From SYFY01 sp031385325 (GTDB lineage Bacteria > Pseudomonadota > Gammaproteobacteria > Pseudomonadales > Azotimanducaceae): a stretch of DNA of 9,566 nt. The position numbers and the translations under genes are program-made. This document shows, in pieces, positions 6,372-9,566 of the stretch. The stretch is from NCBI GenBank assembly GCA_031385325.1, contig JANNBJ010000225.1, forward strand, positions 1-9,566, read 5' to 3'. Position 1 is the stretch's first letter. Each line of letters starts with the position of its first letter. The notes below the pieces were generated by a model. That model worked only from the letters and a program-made list of their open reading frames with translations, made no database searches and was not told where the DNA came from.

Positions 6372-7652
6372 ATGGATGTTTTCGCACGAACGGATGAACT
6401 CTGGCGCTATCGCCCCATGGTTTGGGTGGTCGTTGGCCTGTTTCTGGTGTTTCTGATCTGGGCAAGCCTGTCCCAGATCGACCAGCATGTTCGCGCCACA
6501 GGTCGGGTCGTGCCTTCGGGCAATGCTCGCACCGTCCAGCATCTGGAAGGGGGCATCGTCGAAGAAATCCTGGTTCGGGAAGGGCAGGCCGTGAAAGCCG
6601 GGGAAACCCTGTTCCTGGTCGCCAACACCATGGCCAAGAGCCGTCTGAAGGAAACCCGCCTCGAACAGGAATCGCTGACCGCGTCGCGCCTGCGCCTGGA
6701 GGCGGAACTCGCCGAAGCCGATGAGATCGTCTTTCCTCCGGAATTCCAGGCTGCCAACGCGGACCTCGTGAATTCGGAGATCGCGCTGTTTCGCGCCAAT
6801 CGTCGGCAATTCAATGAATCCATCAAGGCCGTGCAGGAACGCCTCAACCAGAAGACCCTGTCGCTCGAAGCGCTGACGGCGCGAGTCCAGAACCTGGAAA
6901 AAGAACAGACCATCACCGCACGCCAGGCACAGATCAAACAGAAGTTGTTCAAGTCAGGTGCCACTTCGGAAGCTCAGTATCTGGATGCAATCGCCGTACA
7001 TCGCCGATTGATCACCTCACTCGAGCAGGCGCGCAACGAAATCCCGATCCTTCGCGCGGAACGCATCGAACTGGAAAGTACGCTCGCAGAAACGCGGCAG
7101 ACCCAGCATGGCAAACTGTCGGAAGCGCTGAACCAGGCCCAACTTGGCCTGCAACAATTCAACGAACGTGTGTCTGCCTACAAGGACGAAGTCGCTCGAT
7201 CGGCCATTCCTTCGCCGATCGATGGTGTTCTGAACAAGCTGTACATCAACACGGTCGGCGGTGTCATCCAGGCCGGCGCGCCCATTGCCGAGATTACGCC
7301 CGCCAACGAAGCACTGGTGGTGGAAGGGCAGATCAGCACACTGGATCGGGGTAAGGTCTGGCCATCACTGCCGGTGTTGACCAAGATCAGCGCCTACGAC
7401 TACACCCTGTACGGTGGTATCACGGGAGAGTTGACGTACATCAGCCCCGACAGTTTTGTCGACAAACAGAACGTCGAACACTTCAAGGTACGTGTGTCGC
7501 TCGCCTCTGACCACATCGGGACAGAAGAGACCCTTGCCATCCGTCCCGGAATGACAGCCGACGTGAGCATCCTCACCGGCAAGATCTCTGTTCTCCAGGC
7601 ACTGTTCAAGCCCATCACCCGGATCGGTGAGCGGGCGCTGCGCGAAACCTGA
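6372..7652 (+). CDS. Type I secretion membrane fusion protein, HlyD family
   Basis: This periplasmic adaptor links an inner-membrane ABC exporter to a TolC-like outer-membrane channel. It is 426 aa, normal for the family. A short cytosolic N-terminus (MDVFARTDELWRYRP) is followed by one transmembrane helix at about 16-33. The first half of the lipoyl-like domain follows, with RATGRVVPSG (41-50) and VQHLEGGIVEEILVREGQAV (55-74). A long helical hairpin, probably coiled coil, covers about 90-270, then the second lipoyl half SPIDGVLNKLYINTVGGVI (279-297) and a beta-barrel domain. The C-terminus has the RPGMTADVSILTGK signature (391-404). The start is forced: an in-frame stop lies 12 nt upstream of ATG 6372. 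The ribosome site is weak. It is first in a cluster with SapC (28 bp later) and the ABC exporter. The secreted substrate is unknown. Confidence 0.94.
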   Translation: MDVFARTDELWRYRPMVWVVVGLFLVFLIWASLSQIDQHVRATGRVVPSGNARTVQHLEGGIVEEILVREGQAVKAGETLFLVANTMAKSRLKETRLEQESLTASRLRLEAELAEADEIVFPPEFQAANADLVNSEIALFRANRRQFNESIKAVQERLNQKTLSLEALTARVQNLEKEQTITARQAQIKQKLFKSGATSEAQYLDAIAVHRRLITSLEQARNEIPILRAERIELESTLAETRQTQHGKLSEALNQAQLGLQQFNERVSAYKDEVARSAIPSPIDGVLNKLYINTVGGVIQAGAPIAEITPANEALVVEGQISTLDRGKVWPSLPVLTKISAYDYTLYGGITGELTYISPDSFVDKQNVEHFKVRVSLASDHIGTEETLAIRPGMTADVSILTGKISVLQALFKPITRIGERALRET

Positions 7653-7680
7653 TCCTTAAACCCGTAAAGGAATACACACC

Positions 7681-8406
7681 ATGCCAACAACCACAACTGC
7701 ATCCAGACCGCTGTTCTACAACGCCCCCGAAGCCCTGTCACGAGTCGCTCACGCGAACCTCAAGGTGGTCGTCAGCGGCGACTTTTCGTTTGCTCGCGAG
7801 ACGTCTTCGGTTCCCTTGGCGATCAGCGAATTCGCGGCCGCAAGCGGTCACTATCCGATTGCCTTTCTGAGCGTGAAAGGTGACACCAAGCCTGCCATGC
7901 CGGTTGCGCTGCTCAGTATTGCCCAGAACAAGAATGACTACGTTGACAGTGTTGGCCACTGGCGCACCGGAACCTACGTACCGGCCTATGTCCGTCGCTA
8001 TCCGTTTGCATTTGCAGCCGACGAAAGCAGTGGCAACCTTGTCTTGTGCGCGGACCTCGCATCAAACCGGATCAGCACGTCTGAAGGTGTCTCGCTGTTC
8101 AATAACGGCGAACCCACCGAAGCTACTACCAGGATGCTGAGCTTCTGCACCAGCTATCAGCAGGACTATGTGGCCACCGAACAATTTGTCACCGTGCTTG
8201 GTGAGATGAACCTGCTGCGTGAACAGCGACTCGTGCTGCGAGGTTCCAATAGCTCGCGGACTCTGGCTGGACTACAACTGCTCGATCGCGCCGCCTTTCG
8301 CAAGCTTGATGATGCATCGTTCCTTCGATTGCGCAGCCTCGGTTATCTCGGTCCGATCTATGCGCATCTCGCCTCACTGCATCGGTTGAGGGAATTTTCG
8401 ATCTGA
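7681..8406 (+). CDS. SapC-family protein
   Basis: This 241-aa protein matches the SapC family, named after a gene in the Campylobacter fetus S-layer secretion locus. Visible family-like segments in order are LFYNAPEAL (11-19), DFSFARETSSVPLAISEF (34-51), HYPIAFLSV (57-65), PVALLSI (74-80), DYVDSVGHW (86-94) and TYVPAYVRRYPFAF (98-111). No signal peptide, transmembrane helix or catalytic motif is evident, so it is probably cytosolic. The biochemical role of SapC is not established. AAGGA about 10 nt before ATG 7681 is a fair ribosome site. The gene lies between the adaptor (28-bp gap) and the ABC exporter (27-bp gap), strongly suggesting one operon and a role in the same secretion process, perhaps handling the substrate; that role is inference. 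Confidence 0.88.
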   Translation: MPTTTTASRPLFYNAPEALSRVAHANLKVVVSGDFSFARETSSVPLAISEFAAASGHYPIAFLSVKGDTKPAMPVALLSIAQNKNDYVDSVGHWRTGTYVPAYVRRYPFAFAADESSGNLVLCADLASNRISTSEGVSLFNNGEPTEATTRMLSFCTSYQQDYVATEQFVTVLGEMNLLREQRLVLRGSNSSRTLAGLQLLDRAAFRKLDDASFLRLRSLGYLGPIYAHLASLHRLREFSI

Positions 8407-8433
8407 ACCCGGGTACGAATCGGTGAAACAGGC

Positions 8434-9566
8434 ATGACGAACCACAACCCGCACCTGACAGACCCGCTCGCCGTGTGTCTGCAACAGGTTCTGCGCTTTT
8501 ATGACCTGCGACCCGACATCGACAGTCTGAAAGCCGTGCTGCCGCGGCCATTACAGGCGCTATCGATCCAGGATCTGCCACTGCTCTGTGAACGGCTGAG
8601 CCTGCAACTGGAGCAGGCAACCACAACGCGTGACAGTCTGCGGGACGCCGAATATCCGATTCTGATAACGGGCACAGACGGCAGTCGCCCTTGCGTCTTT
8701 CTGCCGAAGCGAACTGGCAACGAACGAATGTATATCCCGGGCGTAGGCATTCGCGCGGCCCAGGAATCCGATTTCGGCAATACCGAGGCACTGCACTTTC
8801 AAATACGGCCGCACGAAGAACAAACCGCTTCAACCGCAGAGCACATGCAGCGCCGTCGACCGATCGACTGGTTCTGGCGACCATTGAACGAACACTGGAC
8901 CAGCTTCGCAGAAGTGCTGCTCTGCTCCGTGTTCATCAACCTGTTTATCCTGCTGATTCCGATGTTCACCCTGAACGTTTATGACTCGGTGATTCCGAAC
9001 TTCGCCACAGAAACGCTGACCGTCCTGACGGTGGGTGTGATGATTGCGCTGCTGTTCGACTTCTTGTTGAAAACCGGTCGCACCTACATCCTCGAAAGTG
9101 TGGCGGCTCGTGTGGGTAGCCAGTTTGACGGCGCACTCATGGAGCGATTGCTGCTGATCAATCCTGAACACATGCGGCTGTCGATCGGAGAGCGCGCCAA
9201 TCTGTTCCGGGAATTGCAGGGCATTCGTGAATTTTATTCCTCACGCCTGATTCCAACAGCCGTGGACCTGCCGTTTTTCATCCTGTTCATGATCGTCATG
9301 TACATGATCTCTCCAGCCCTGGTGGTGGTACCGGTGGTGGCTGCAGTCGTCATCATCGCCGTCAACGCGGCAATTCAGATTCCGATCAATCGAGCGACGG
9401 CCAGCCACTTTTCGGCACAGCAGAAAAAGTCGACGCTGTTGATGGAAATGCTGGCAGGTGCGGTGACTTTCAAATTGTTTAATGCACTCGGTGGCCGTCT
9501 GTTCCGCTGGACCGCGGTCGCCGAAAACTCGGCACGCTCCGCCCGTTTCAACCAGTTCATGCTGGG
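8434..9566 (+). CDS. Type I secretion ABC exporter (LapB-like), 5' part only
   Basis: The frame from ATG 8434 is open to the right edge, giving 377 complete codons; the ATPase domain lies outside the window. Residues about 1-130 look like the C39-peptidase-like region of LapB/RTX exporters: DPLAVCLQQVLRFYDL (10-25), a helical middle, then a TDGSRPCVFLP segment near residue 80. The Q...DCG context of an active C39 cysteine is not seen, so this part is probably a non-proteolytic substrate-binding domain. The ABC membrane domain follows, with helices at about 161-182, 195-212, 280-297 and 298-316. It shows T1SS-type motifs such as PMFTLNVYDSVIPN (182-195) and LFDFLLKTGR (about 209-218). In known systems the ABC protein energises export through the HlyD adaptor and a TolC-like pore. 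The start is 27 bp after sapC, with a weak AGG just upstream. Confidence 0.92.
   Translation, partial: MTNHNPHLTDPLAVCLQQVLRFYDLRPDIDSLKAVLPRPLQALSIQDLPLLCERLSLQLEQATTTRDSLRDAEYPILITGTDGSRPCVFLPKRTGNERMYIPGVGIRAAQESDFGNTEALHFQIRPHEEQTASTAEHMQRRRPIDWFWRPLNEHWTSFAEVLLCSVFINLFILLIPMFTLNVYDSVIPNFATETLTVLTVGVMIALLFDFLLKTGRTYILESVAARVGSQFDGALMERLLLINPEHMRLSIGERANLFRELQGIREFYSSRLIPTAVDLPFFILFMIVMYMISPALVVVPVVAAVVIIAVNAAIQIPINRATASHFSAQQKKSTLLMEMLAGAVTFKLFNALGGRLFRWTAVAENSARSARFNQFML

Noticed and set aside
6295..6456. A possible small protein starting at ATG 6295 before the secretion adaptor
   Set aside because: It overlaps the adaptor start in another frame, shows no ribosome site of note, and the predicted sequence has no family features.
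8189..8884. A 231-codon minus-strand open frame across the sapC end and exporter start
   Set aside because: It is antisense to two supported genes, rich in Arg, Ala and Ser, and has no recognisable domain.

Overview
The window looks like a chromosomal segment of a gammaproteobacterium: moderately GC-rich (judged by eye), Shine-Dalgarno starts, frequent GTG/TTG starts, and a Pseudomonas-type Fur next to feoAB. I cannot name a genus from sequence alone. An uncultured or marine gammaproteobacterium is a guess based on the SapC/type I secretion pairing and the acyl-CoA dehydrogenase type.

Left part (1-3267, all minus strand). Two transcription units seem to follow one another. The first, read leftwards from 3267, is an acyl-CoA dehydrogenase followed 35 bp later by a dienelactone-hydrolase-family hydrolase. 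After a 75-bp AT-rich gap holding a 19-bp inverted repeat come a small membrane-anchored YHS-domain protein, a MarR-family regulator with a four-cysteine tail, and the first 57 codons of a SAM-dependent methyltransferase that runs off the left edge. The inverted repeat is a natural candidate for the MarR operator.

Centre (3388-6217, plus strand). A Fur-family iron regulator, divergent from the acyl-CoA dehydrogenase gene, is followed by a short intergenic region with a good Fur-box-like palindrome overlapping a possible promoter. Next come feoA and feoB, coupled by an ATGA overlap. This is a self-contained ferrous-iron uptake module: Fur with Fe2+ should repress feoAB through that box. The Fur protein has no cysteine at all.

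Right part (6372-9566, plus strand). A tight three-gene cluster encodes a type I secretion membrane fusion protein (HlyD family), a SapC-family protein, and an ABC exporter of the LapB/T1SS type with a degenerate C39-like N-terminal region. The exporter runs off the right edge before its ATPase domain. SapC between the two inner-membrane components suggests a role in secretion or in handling a surface-layer-like or adhesin-like substrate. No substrate gene or TolC-like outer-membrane gene lies in the window.

No tRNA, rRNA, CRISPR array, insertion sequence or integrase was recognised. The most unusual items are the MarR cysteine tail with its putative operator, the cysteine-free Fur beside feoAB, and SapC embedded in a type I secretion operon.
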